Assembly: GCF_051014445.1 (NCBI RefSeq)
Contig: NC_135141.1
Location: 4,092,001 to 4,156,000, forward strand
Length of the DNA: 64,000 nucleotides
From: Colletes latitarsis
Lineage: Eukaryota; Arthropoda; Insecta; Hymenoptera; Colletidae
Direction of reading: 5' to 3'
Shown here: positions 13,876 to 24,477 of the stretch, piece by piece
Numbering within the stretch: the stretch's first letter is position 1
Layout: every line of letters begins with the position of its first letter
Notes under the pieces: generated by a model
Database searches by the model: none
Seen by the model: only the letters and a program-made list of their open reading frames with translations
Told to the model about the DNA's origin: nothing
Program-made: the position numbers and the translations under genes

Positions 13876-15394
13876 CCAGACCTAACCGGGGTTACCGACT
13901 AAAATACTGACCGAATCCAGGTTTAATTGAATGGTACTGTGTGGTTCCACATTACTACGTGATTCAAACCCAGACCTAACCCAGGATCTGGCCAACAGGT
14001 ATGCGAAGAAGGCAAAATCATGAGCCAGATGCGGGCATAACCCAGACCAAACCCAGACCTAACAGGCTTTATCCTCTAAAATATTGATCGATACCAGGTT
14101 TAATTCAATGGTACTGTGTGGTTCCACATTACTACGTGATTCAAACCCGAAAAAACCCAGGATCTGGCCAAAAAGTATGCGAAGATGGCAAAATCATGAG
14201 CCACATGCGGGCATAACCCAGACCTAACCCAGACCTAACCGGTTTTATCTTCTAAAATATGTATCGATACCAGGTTTAATTGAATTGTACTGTGTGGTTC
14301 CACAATACTACGTGATTCAAACCCAGACCTAACCCAGGATCTGGCCAAGAAGTATGCGATGAAGGCAAAATCATGAGCCAGATGCGGGCATAACCCAGAC
14401 CTAACCCAGACCTAACCGGATTTATCCTCTGAAGTATTGATCGATACAAGGTTTAATTGACTGTTACTGTGTGGTACCACATTACTACGTGATGCAAACC
14501 CGAAAAAACCCAGGATCTGGTAAACAAGTATGCGAAGAGGGCAAAATCTTGAGCCAGATGCGGGCATAACCCAGACCTAACCCAGACCTAACAGGTTTTA
14601 TCCTCTAAAATATTGATCGATACCAGGTTTAATTGAATGGTACTGTGTGGTTCCACATTACCATGTGATTCAAACCCAGACCTAACCCAGGATCTGGTAA
14701 ACAAGTATGGGAAGAAGGCAAAATCATGAGCCAGATGCGTGCATAACCCAGACCTAACCCAGGCCTAACCGGGGTTACCGACTAAAATACTGACCGAATC
14801 AAGGTTTAATTGACTGTCACTGTGAGGTACCACATTACTACGTGATTCAAACCCGAAAAAACCCAGGATCTGGCCAACAAGTATGCGAAGATGGCAAAAT
14901 CATGAGCCACATGCGGGCATAACCCAGACGTAACCCAGACCTAACCGGTTTTATCTTCTCAAATATGTATCGATACCAGGTTTAATTGAATTGTACTGTG
15001 TGGTTCCTGATTACTACGTGATTCAATCCCAGACCTAACCCAGGATCTGGCCAACAAGTATGCGATGAAGGCAAAATCATGAGCGAGATGCGGGCATAAC
15101 CCAGACCTAACCCAGACCTAACCGGATTTATCCACTGAAATATTGATCGATACAAGGTTTAATTGACTGTTACTGTGTGGTACCACATTACTACGTGATG
15201 CAAACCCGAAAAAACCCAGGATCTGCTAAACAAGTATGCGAAGAAGGCAAAATCATGAGCCAGATGCGGGCATAACCCAGACCTACCCCAGACCTAACCG
15301 GGGTTACAGACTAAAATACTGACCGAATCCAGGTTTAATTCACTGTTACTGTGAGGTGCCACATTACTACGTGATTCAAACCCGAAAAAACAAA

Positions 15395-18300
15395 GGATCT
15401 GGCCAACAAGTATGCGAAGAAGGCAAAATCATGAGCCAGATGCGGGCATAACCCAGACCTAACCCAGACCAAACCGGTATTATCCTCTAAAATGTGGTTG
15501 GACACCAGATTTAATTGACTGTTTCAGTGTGGTACCACATTACTTCGTGATTCAAACCCGAAAAAACCCAGGATCTGGTAAACAAGTATGCGAAGAAGGC
15601 CAAATCATGAGCCAGATGCGGGCATAACCCAGACCTAACCCAGACCTAACCGGTGTTACCGATTAAAATACTGACCGAATCCAGGTTTAATTCACAGTTA
15701 CTGTGAGGTGCCACATTACTACGTGATTCAAACCCGAAAAAACCCAGGATCTGGCCAACAAGTATGCGATGAAGGCAAAATCATGAGCCAGATGCGGGCA
15801 TAACCCAGACCTAACCCAGACCTAACCGGATTTATCCTCTAAAATATTGATCGATACAAGGTTTAATTGACTGTTACTGTGTGGTACCACATTACTATGT
15901 GATTCAGACCCGAAAAAACCCAGGACCCGGCCAACAAGTATGCGAAGAAGGCAAAATCATGAGCCAGATGCGGGCATAATCCAGACCTAACAGGTTTTAT
16001 CCTCTAAAATATTGATCGATACCAGGTTTAATTGAATGGTACTGTGTGGTCCCACATTACTATGTGATTCAAACCCAGACCTAACCCAGGATCCGGTAAA
16101 CAAGTATGGGAAGAAGGCAAAATCATGAGCCTGATGCGGGCATAACCCAGACCTAACCCAGGCCTAACCGGGGTTACCGACTAAAATACTGACCGAATCA
16201 ATGTTTAATTGACTGTCACTGTGAGGTACCACATTACTACGTGATTCAAACCCGAAAAAACCCAGGATCTGGCCAAAAAGTATGCGAAGATGGCAAAATC
16301 ATGAGCCAGATGCGGGCATAACCCAGACCTAACCCTGACCTAACAGGTTTTATCCTCTAAAATATTGATCGATACCAGCTTTAATTGAATGGTACTGTGA
16401 GGTGCCACATTACTACGTGATTCAAACCCGAAAAAACCAAGGATCTGGCCAACAAGTATGCGAAGAAGGCAAAATCATGAGCCAGATGCGGGCATAACCC
16501 AGACCTAACCCAGACCTAACCGGATTTATCCTCTGAAATATTGATCGATACCAGGTTTAATTGAATGGTACTGTGTGGTTCCACATTACTACGTGATTCA
16601 AACCCAGACCTAACCCAGGATCTGGCCGACAAGTATGCGAAGAAGGCAAAATCATGAGCCAGATGCAGGCATAACCCAGACCTAACCCAGACCTATCCGG
16701 TGTCATCCTTTAAAATATTGATCGAAACCAGGTTTAATTTACTATTACTGTGTGGTACGACAGTACTACGTGATTCAAAGCCGAAAAACCCAGGATCTGG
16801 CCAACAGGTATGCGAAGAAGGCAAAATCATGAGCCAGATGCGGGCATAACCCAGACCTAACCCAGACCTAACAGGTTTTATCCTCTAAAATGTGGTTGGA
16901 CACCAGGTTTAATTGAATGGTACTGTGTGGTTCCACATTACTATGTGATTCAAACCCAGACCTAACCCAGGATCTGGCCGACAAGTATGCGAAGAAGGCA
17001 AAATCATGAGCCAGATGCAGGCATAACCCAGACCTAACCCAGACCTATCCGGTGTCATCCTTTAAAATATTGATCGAAACCAGGTTTAATTTACTATTAC
17101 TGTGTGGTACGACAGTACTACGTGATTCAAAGCCGAAAAACCCAGGATCTGGCCAACAAGTATGCGAAGAAGGCAAAATCATGAGCCAGATGCGGGCATA
17201 ACCCAGACCTAACCCAGACCAAACCGGTATTATCCTCTAAAATGTGGTTGGACACCAGGTTTAATTGACTGTTTCAGTGTGGTACCACATTACTTCGTGA
17301 TTCAAACCCGAAAAAACCCAGGATCTGGTAAACAAGTATGCGAAGAAGGCCAAATCATGAGCCAGATGCGGGCATAACCCAGACCTAACCCAGACCTAAC
17401 CGGTGTTACCGATTAAAATACTGACCGAATCCAGGTTTAATTCACAGTTACTGTGAGGTGCCACATTACTACGTGATTCAAACCCGAAAAAACCCAGGAT
17501 CTGGCCAACAAGTATGCGATGAAGGCAAAATCATGAGCCAGATGCGGGCATAACCCAGACCTAACCCAGACCTAACCGGATTTATCCTCTAAAATATTGA
17601 TCGATACAAGGTTTAATTGACTGTTACTGTGTGGTACCACATTACTATGTGATTCAGACCCGAAAAAACCCAGGACCCGGCCAACAAGTATGCGAAGAAG
17701 GCAAAATCATGAGCCAGATGCGGGCATAATCCAGACCTAACAGGTTTTATCCTCTAAAATATTGATCGATACCAGGTTTAATTGAATGGTACTGTGTGGT
17801 CCCACATTACTATGTGATTCAAACCCAGACCTAACCCAGGATCCGGTAAACAAGTATGGGAAGAAGGCAAAATCATGAGCCTGATGCGGGCATAACCCAG
17901 ACCTAACCCAGGCCTAACCGGGGTTACCGACTAAAATACTGACCGAATCAATGTTTAATTGACTGTCACTGTGAGGTACCACATTACTACGTGATTCAAA
18001 CCCGAAAAAACCCAGGATCTGGCCAAAAAGTATGCGAAGATGGCAAAATCATGAGCCAGATGCGGGCATAACCCAGACCTAACCCTGACCTAACAGGTTT
18101 TATCCTCTAAAATATTGATCGATACCAGCTTTAATTGAATGGTACTGTGAGGTGCCACATTACTACGTGATTCAAACCCGAAAAAACCAAGGATCTGGCC
18201 AACAAGTATGCGAAGAAGGCAAAATCATGAGCCAGATGCGGGCATAACCCAGACCTAACCCAGACCTAACCGGATTTATCCTCTGAAATATTGATCGATA

Positions 18301-20793
18301 CCAGGTTTAATTGAATGGTACTGTGTGGTTCCACATTACTACGTGATTCAAACCCAGACCTAACCCAGGATCTGGCCGACAAGTATGCGAAGAAGGCAAA
18401 ATCATGAGCCAGATGCAGGCATAACCCAGACCTAACCCAGACCTATCCGGTGTCATCCTTTAAAATATTGATCGAAACCAGGTTTAATTTACTATTACTG
18501 TGTGGTACGACAGTACTACGTGATTCAAAGCCGAAAAACCCAGGATCTGGCCAACAGGTATGCGAAGAAGGCAAAATCATGAGCCAGATGCGGGCATAAC
18601 CCAGACCTAACCCAGACCTAACAGGTTTTATCCTCTAAAATGTGGTTGGACACCAGGTTTAATTGAATGGTACTGTGTGGTTCCACATTACTATGTGATT
18701 CAAACCCAGACCTAACCCAGGATCTGGCCGACAAGTATGCGAAGAAGGCAAAATCATGAGCCAGATGCAGGCATAACCCAGACCTAACCCAGACCTATCC
18801 GGTGTCATCCTTTAAAATATTGATCGAAACCAGGTTTAATTTACTATTACTGTGTGGTACGACAGTACTACGTGATTCAAAGCCGAAAAACCCAGGATCT
18901 GGCCAACAAGTATGCGAAGAAGGCAAAATCATGAGCCAGATGCGGGCATAACCCAGACCTAACCCAGACCAAACCGGTATTATCCTCTAAAATGTGGTTG
19001 GACACCAGGTTTAATTGACTGTTTCAGTGTGGTACCACATTACTTCGTGATTCAAACCCGAAAAAACCCAGGATCTGGTAAACAAGTATGCGAAGAAGGC
19101 CAAATCATGAGCCAGATGCGGGCATAACCCAGACCTAACCCAGACCTAACCGGTGTTACCGATTAAAATACTGACCGAATCCAGGTTTAATTCACAGTTA
19201 CTGTGAGGTGCCACATTACTACGTGATTCAAACCCGAAAAAACCCAGGATCTGGCCAACAAGTATGCGATGAAGGCAAAATCATGAGCCAGATGCGGGCA
19301 TAACCCAGACCTAACCCAGACCTAACCGGATTTATCCTCTAAAATATTGATCGATACAAGGTTTAATTGACTGTTACTGTGTGGTACCACATTACTATGT
19401 GATTCAGACCCGAAAAAACCCAGGACCCGGCCAACAAGTATGCGAAGAAGGCAAAATCATGAGCCAGATGCGGGCATAATCCAGACCTAACAGGTTTTAT
19501 CCTCTAAAATATTGATCGATACCAGGTTTAATTGAATGGTACTGTGTGGCCCCACATTACTATGTGATTCAAACCCAGACCTAACCCAGGATCCGGTAAA
19601 CAAGTATGGGAAGAAGGCAAAATCATGAGCCTGATGCGGGCATAACCCAGACCTAACCCAGGCCTAACCGGGGTTACCGACTAAAATACTGACCGAATCA
19701 ATGTTTAATTGACTGTCACTGTGAGGTACCACATTACTACGTGATTCAAACCCGAAAAAACCCAGGATCTGGCCAAAAAGTATGCGAAGATGGCAAAATC
19801 ATGAGCCAGATGCGGGCATAACCCAGACCTAACCCTGACCTAACAGGTTTTATCCTCTAAAATATTGATCGATACCAGCTTTAATTGAATGGTACTGTGA
19901 GGTGCCACATTACTACGTGATTCAAACCCGAAAAAACCAAGGATCTGGCCAACAAGTATGCGAAGAAGGCAAAATCATGAGCCAGATGCGGGCATAACCC
20001 AGACCTAACCCAGACCTAACCGGATTTATCCTCTGAAATATTGATCGATACCAGGTTTAATTGAATGGTACTGTGTGGTTCCACATTACTACGTGATTCA
20101 AACCCAGACCTAACCCAGGATCTGGCCGACAAGTATGCGAAGAAGGCAAAATCATGAGCCAGATGCAGGCATAACCCAGACCTAACCCAGACCTATCCGG
20201 TGTCATCCTTTAAAATATTGATCGAAACCAGGTTTAATTTACTATTACTGTGTGGTACGACAGTACTACGTGATTCAAAGCCGAAAAACCCAGGATCTGG
20301 CCAACAGGTATGCGAAGAAGGCAAAATCATGAGCCAGATGCGGGCATAACCCAGACCTAACCCAGACCTAACAGGTTTTATCCTCTAAAATGTGGTTGGA
20401 CACCAGGTTTAATTGAATGGTACTGTGTGGTTCCACATTACTATGTGATTCAAACCCAGACCTAACCCAGGATCTGGCCGACAAGTATGCGAAGAAGGCA
20501 AAATCATGAGCCAGATGCAGGCATAACCCAGACCTAACCCAGACCTATCCGGTGTCATCCTTTAAAATATTGATCGAAACCAGGTTTAATTTACTATTAC
20601 TGTGTGGTACGACAGTACTACGTGATTCAAAGCCGAAAAACCCAGGATCTGGCCAACAAGTATGCGAAGAAGGCAAAATCATGAGCCAGATGCGGGCATA
20701 ACCCAGACCTAACCCAGACCAAACCGGTATTATCCTCTAAAATGTGGTTGGACACCAGGTTTGATTGACTGTTTCAGTGTGGTACCACATGAC
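15395..20793. repeat. Three tandem copies of a 1750-bp higher-order repeat
   Basis: The variant TTCGTGATTC occurs at 15544, 17294 and 19044, exactly 1750 bp apart, and the equivalent site at 20794 is mutated to ACTACGTGATTC. The copies (about ten monomers each, one of them short by an 11-mer) are nearly identical; I noticed single-base differences near 15509 and 19550. Near-identity over several kilobases means recent amplification. The last copy starts to diverge at about 20761, roughly 100 bp before the retrotransposon. Confidence 0.85.
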
Positions 20794-20871
20794 TACGTGA
20801 TTCTAACCCGAAAAAACCCAGGATCTGGCCAACAAGTATGCGATGAAGGCAAAATCATGAGCCAGATGCGG

Positions 20872-20885
20872 GCATAACCCAGACC
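20872..20885. repeat. Target-site duplication, 3' side of the element
   Basis: GCATAACCCAGACC immediately precedes the T run that is the element's poly(A) tail. The same 14 bases occur at 27880-27893 on the other side. The next base on both sides is T, so the duplication could be 15 bp with one T shared with the tail. Confidence 0.9.
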
Positions 20886-20909
20886 TTTTTTTTTTTTTTT
20901 TTTTTTTTT
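20886..20909 (-). other. Poly(A) tail of the retrotransposon
   Basis: An unbroken run of 24 T on the + strand is the poly(A) tail of the minus-strand element and joins the target directly after CAGACC. Its length and purity suggest the insertion is not very old. I see no AATAAA on the sense strand in the last 60 bases before it. Confidence 0.92.
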
Positions 20910-21017
20910 AACGTGGTGAAATCCTCATGGACACCCCGGCTCCCTGGGGGGGAGGCCGGGGTAGTGCCGGACTCTTACCGGCTAAACCACCACGGTGACC
21001 GCCTGCGCCCTTTATCT

Positions 21018-21065
21018 GGGGAGAGTCACGGGAACCAAACTAGCGATACTACCGTGACTCTCCCC
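21018..21065 (-). promoter_or_regulatory. 14-bp perfect hairpin in the 3' UTR
   Basis: Arms GGGGAGAGTCACGG (21018-21031) and CCGTGACTCTCCCC (21052-21065) are perfectly complementary, with a 20-base loop. This is the longest uninterrupted stem in the element. It is a candidate structural signal for reverse-transcriptase binding or RNA 3'-end definition. Confidence 0.6.
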
Positions 21066-21128
21066 GTTGGCGCGACGCCCTACTACGGGCCCTTCCCGGG
21101 GGTGGAGACGTGATCCTCCTCCTCCAAT

Positions 21129-21156
21129 GGGGGGCAAACTAATCTGATTGCCCCCC
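21129..21156 (-). promoter_or_regulatory. 9-bp hairpin in the 3' UTR
   Basis: Arms GGGGGGCAA (21129-21137) and TTGCCCCCC (21148-21156) pair perfectly around a 10-base loop. In the element's RNA the first arm is read last. The C/G runs make a very stable stem. Confidence 0.55.
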
Positions 21157-21320
21157 GGCGACGCGGCGCGGTCACACGCTACGTCGCCCCCACTCGTGCC
21201 GTTGCTACTAGCCGCGACCGGGCCCCCACCCGATCGCGACCACGGCTGCGAGGCCGGCTAACACTGCCGCCCCCGCTGGACGGGGTCCCTGCCACGGGCC
21301 CCCGGTCCGGTGATGGGCTG

Positions 21321-21363
21321 GGTGCGAGGGGGAATGAGGGAATAAAGTCCCTCACCTCGCACC
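21321..21363 (-). promoter_or_regulatory. Two-part 16-bp hairpin in the 3' UTR
   Basis: The outer arms GGTGCGAGG (21321-21329) and CCTCGCACC (21355-21363) pair over 9 bp. Inside them TGAGGGA (21335-21341) and TCCCTCA (21348-21354) pair over 7 bp. A one-sided 5-base bulge (21330-21334) separates the two stems and the loop is 6 bases. The shape, a long stem with a bulge and small loop, is typical of a protein-recognised RNA element. Confidence 0.6.
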
Positions 21364-21388
21364 ACAAACACCATCACCGACCCCATCG

Positions 21389-21411
21389 CGCTCCCCCTGT
21401 CACGGGGAGCG
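21389..21411 (-). promoter_or_regulatory. 8-bp hairpin just after the ORF2 stop
   Basis: Arms CGCTCCCC (21389-21396) and GGGGAGCG (21404-21411) pair perfectly around a 7-base loop. It begins about ten bases downstream of the ORF2 stop codon on the sense strand. Confidence 0.5.
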
Positions 21412-21421
21412 GTGGAGGGTC

Positions 21422-24400
21422 TTACGGTCGACGTCGCCGCCTGCCCCCCACCTCCTCACGCGCCCTTTCGGCGTCCTCCTTGGCGGTGATGACCTCTTCA
21501 CAAAACACGTCAGCTCCAACTACTCCAACGAGGACACCGCGCTGTGCTGCCCACGCCGGACAAAACTCCACAGTGTGCTGCGCGGTGTCCTCCCTTCCCC
21601 TGCAGTGACGGCACGCAGCCGTCGCCTCCCGCCCTATCCGATGCAGGTACCGACCGAAGCAACCGTGTCCGGTCAGTACCTGTGTCAGGCGGTAGGTGGG
21701 CGTACCCCAGCTACGGCCCACCCAGGCATAAAACACTGGGCGGACCGCCGCGGCAACGCGATCATCCCGCTGGTCTGGCTTGGATAACCAGACCACCCAC
21801 CTACTATAGACGCGTCGCCGCGCCTGGCTTCGGGCCCTGGCGGCCTCCTCGCCGTGCGGGTCCACGCCCCGCTGGCGAAGGTCGCAGAGGCTTTGATAGA
21901 CCTCTGCATCCATTTTTGCCAGCAGGTGAAACGGTGCGGAACCCGCCAGCAAGGTGGCGGCTGTGTAGGAGATCGTGCGATATCCCCGCACGACTCTGAT
22001 GGCGACCAACCTCTGCATGCGGCGGAGTACGAACGTACCCCGCCGATTTGCCATCAGACCGCCGGCCCATATTGGCGCGCCGTAAAGCGCCATGGACCGG
22101 ACGACTCCCAAATACAGCCGTCGTGCCGCCATGTTGGGCCCCCCGAGATTGGGCATTATGCGGCCTAACGCGGCCGCTGCCCTTTCAATACGGGGACCCA
22201 ACCCTTCCAAATGATGCCCGAACCGCCAGTAGCTGTCAAGAGTGAGGCCCAGGTACTTCATCCGGCGCCCCACCCCGACTTGGGCTCCACCCACCCGCAG
22301 AGACGCCTGGCGCGGCACCCCTCGACCACTGACATTACACAGCCAGATGGCCTCGGTCTTCTGGGGTGCCACGCGCAACCCCAGACGCTCTACCTCGGCG
22401 ACGACTCGTGCCGTCCCTTCCTCCGCGAGGGCCACGGCCCTCCTCCACGTATCCCCGCCGGCTATCACCAGGGTGTCGTCGGCATAACAAACCAGCGACA
22501 CGCCGGCGGGGAGGTCAGCCCGCAGCACCGCGTCCTACGCCAAGTTCCACAAGAGCGGCCCGAGGACCGACCCCTGTGGAACGCCGCGGTGCACCGCTCT
22601 CTGCTCCATCCCGTTCCTACCCGGATATTGGACTACCCTGCCCCGCAGATAATGCCCGATCAGTCGGCATAGATAGGCGGGCACCCGGTGGTACTGGAGT
22701 GCCCGACCTATCGCCCCCCAGGAGACGGTGTTAAAGGCGTTGGCTATGTCCAACGAGACTGCCAACGCTACACCCCCCCGGGAGATTGCCAATTCCGCCA
22801 GGGTCCGCACGGTCGCTATGGCGTCGACCGTGGAGCGGCCCTGGCGAAAGCCGAACTGTCGGTCGGCCAGATCGGGGCCGACGCGGGACAGGTGCCCCTC
22901 GAGTCGGGATACTATGACCCGCTCGAGGAGCTTTCCAGCCTCGTCCAGAAGACATATGGGTCGGAACGCGGATGGAGAGTCCGCGGGCTTCCCAGGCTTG
23001 TGAAGGAGGACCAACCTCGCTACCTTCCATATGGGGGGGAACTGACCGGTCCGCAGGCACGCGTCAAAGACGCGTATCAACCCGCCACCCAAAACGCCCA
23101 CCGCAACTGCCCAGGCCTTGCCGGGTATGCCGTCCGGTCCTGGCGCCGTCTTCTTGGCAGCCATTCTCCGGACGGCCCTAGCTAGCTCCTCCTCGGAGAC
23201 CTCCAGTTCGTCGGACCACCAAGGCGGGTGGTCCGGCTGTGGCTCGGGGGGATGCAGGAACGCCTCTCCCCCAACGGGGAAGAGGACGCGCATAGTTTCC
23301 TCGAGCAGCTGGGGGTCGAGGCTCTCTGTGATCGGGGGCGCCCATGATCGCATCTTGCCTGCGACCATATGATAGGGGCGCCCCCATGGATTTGCATCCA
23401 GAGAGCCGAGGAGCTCCGTCCATGCCTGGGCTTTCGCGGTCGCGATGGCCCGGCGGAGGGTTCTTCGCGCCAGGGAAAACTCCCAGCGCAACCCCACCAC
23501 CTCTGCCTCCGTCGCCCCGCGCCTTCTCCTGGCGCGGGTGTACCGGCGTCGGGCGACAACGCACCGAGTGCGTAAGTCCTCGATCTCGCCCGACCACCAG
23601 TACACGGACCCTCCTCGGCTCGGGGCGGTGGCCCGGGGCATGACTGCGTCGCACAACGACGTCATAGTCTCCCGGAACCAACGCGCCCCGGCAGAAGGAT
23701 TGCCGAGTGTCCGGCGTGGCATCTCCTGCCATGCCACAACGGAGGCTGCCATCGCGAGGGCGTCAGGGTCCAACCTCTTTGCGGACCAGCGTGGCGCCGG
23801 GTGTGCTTCCCTGCCCGGTTGACGGGGTCCATTTACGCCGGGGGTCGCGGATACGGAAAACGTAATGTAGAGGTGGTCGCTTAATGTGGCCACCTCTTCC
23901 GCGACCCTCCAGTCGGACACACGGCGCGCTATGGCGGGGCTCGCCAACGATATGTCGACGATCGACTCGCCCCGCGCGTGCACGCACGTGCTCACGGCCC
24001 CCTCATTCAACACTACGAGGCCGTGACCCGCCGCCCATACGAGCATCGCGTCGCCCTTGACGGTCGTCCTGGGGCAGCCCCACGCTGCAGCGTGGGCATT
24101 AAAATCTCCCAGGACGAGTACCCCACCGGCGAGATGTGGGGAGATGCATCTCCCCACCTCGTCGAGGTACGCCTCAAAATCGCTGAGGCCCATAGCGGGC
24201 GACGCGTAACACCCGGCAACCACTAGCTCCCCCCACTTAACCGCCACAAATCCGTGGCCCCTCCCAACAACGGAGCACGGCAGCGTGCCGCGCCCGTACT
24301 GCCAAGTGATCGCCGAGACCCCGTTAAGGTCCCCCACCCAAGCTGGGTGTTTGGGGACACGATAGGGCTCGGCGATCACGGCCATCCCGATGTTCCACTG

Positions 24401-24475
24401 CCGGAGGGTTTGGAGCATGAGATCCTGCGCCCCCCGGCAGTGGTTCAAATTGACCTGGAGGAGGCGTTGAGACAT
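21422..24475 (-). pseudogene. ORF2: endonuclease-reverse transcriptase, one in-frame stop
   Basis: 1,018 codons in one frame with an internal TAG at codon 647. It would nick the target and copy the element RNA onto the exposed 3' end. Residues 1-205 are an apurinic-type endonuclease: N9, EPY with E36, GDFNAH (123-128) and SDH (199-201) carry the catalytic residues. The reverse transcriptase follows: PGPDG (445-449), FRPICLL (504-510), FGFRQGRST (541-549), motif A SLDIANAFN (574-582), motif B GVPQGSVLGP (631-640) and motif C YADD (664-667). A C-terminal C-x2-C-x8-H-x4-C motif (C955, C958, H967, C972) is typical of the R1 clade. There is no RNase H. The start ATG overlaps the ORF1 stop as TAATG. 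The TAG falls between motifs B and C where relatives usually have an aromatic residue, so the catalytic aspartates would be lost without readthrough. The frame is otherwise intact. Confidence 0.92.
22535..22537 (-). other. In-frame TAG interrupting ORF2
   Basis: On the sense strand the reading goes LLWNLA, TAG, then DAVLRADLPAG in the same frame, so this is a point nonsense change and not a frameshift. It cuts the protein 17 codons before YADD. A sequencing error, a young null mutation or readthrough are the alternatives. Confidence 0.9.
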
Positions 24476-24477
24476 TA
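24473..24477 (-). promoter_or_regulatory. TAATG stop-start overlap between ORF1 and ORF2
   Basis: The ORF1 stop TAA (24477-24475) shares its last A with the ORF2 start ATG (24475-24473). The same UAAUG arrangement is the one described for SART1, where ribosomes that end ORF1 restart at ORF2. ORF2 is therefore probably made by termination-reinitiation at a lower level than ORF1. Confidence 0.8.

Larger units (their letters stand above)
1..20885. repeat. Left satellite array, ~176-bp monomers
   Basis: This stretch is entirely tandem satellite. The landmark GATGCGGGCATAA recurs at 125, 301, 467 and an equivalent point at 644, giving steps of 176, 166 and 177 bp; dividing the length gives roughly 118 monomers. 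A monomer holds, in order, a conserved stretch around ATCTGGCCAACAAGTATGCG, the GATGCGGGCATAA landmark, one or two copies of CCCAGACCTAA, a class-specific stretch (for example TTATCCTCTAAAATATTGAT or TTACCGACTAAAATACTGAC), AGGTTTAATTGACTGTTACT, the palindrome GTGGTACCAC, and ACTACGTGATTCAAACCC followed by either GAAAAAAC or another telomere-like 11-mer. I see no gene in it. The array continues beyond the left edge of the window. Confidence 0.97.
20910..21421 (-). other. 3' UTR of the retrotransposon
   Basis: This 512-base region lies between the ORF2 stop and the poly(A) tail. It has no convincing reading frame and is unusually rich in perfect inverted repeats, four of which are listed separately. 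In R1- and R2-type elements the 3' UTR RNA is what the element's own reverse transcriptase recognises, so these stems are candidates for that signal; this is inference. Confidence 0.8.

Noticed and set aside
1..20885. CRISPR array
   Set aside because: The units are joined head to tail, with no unique spacers between short repeats, and the context is eukaryotic.
20886..20909. Poly(T) as a terminator or a sequencing homopolymer
   Set aside because: It sits exactly at the 3' end of the element between the 3' UTR and the target duplication, so it is the poly(A) tail.
21422..24475. Frameshift in ORF2
   Set aside because: The two halves are in the same frame; only a TAG codon separates them, followed directly by DAVLRADLP.
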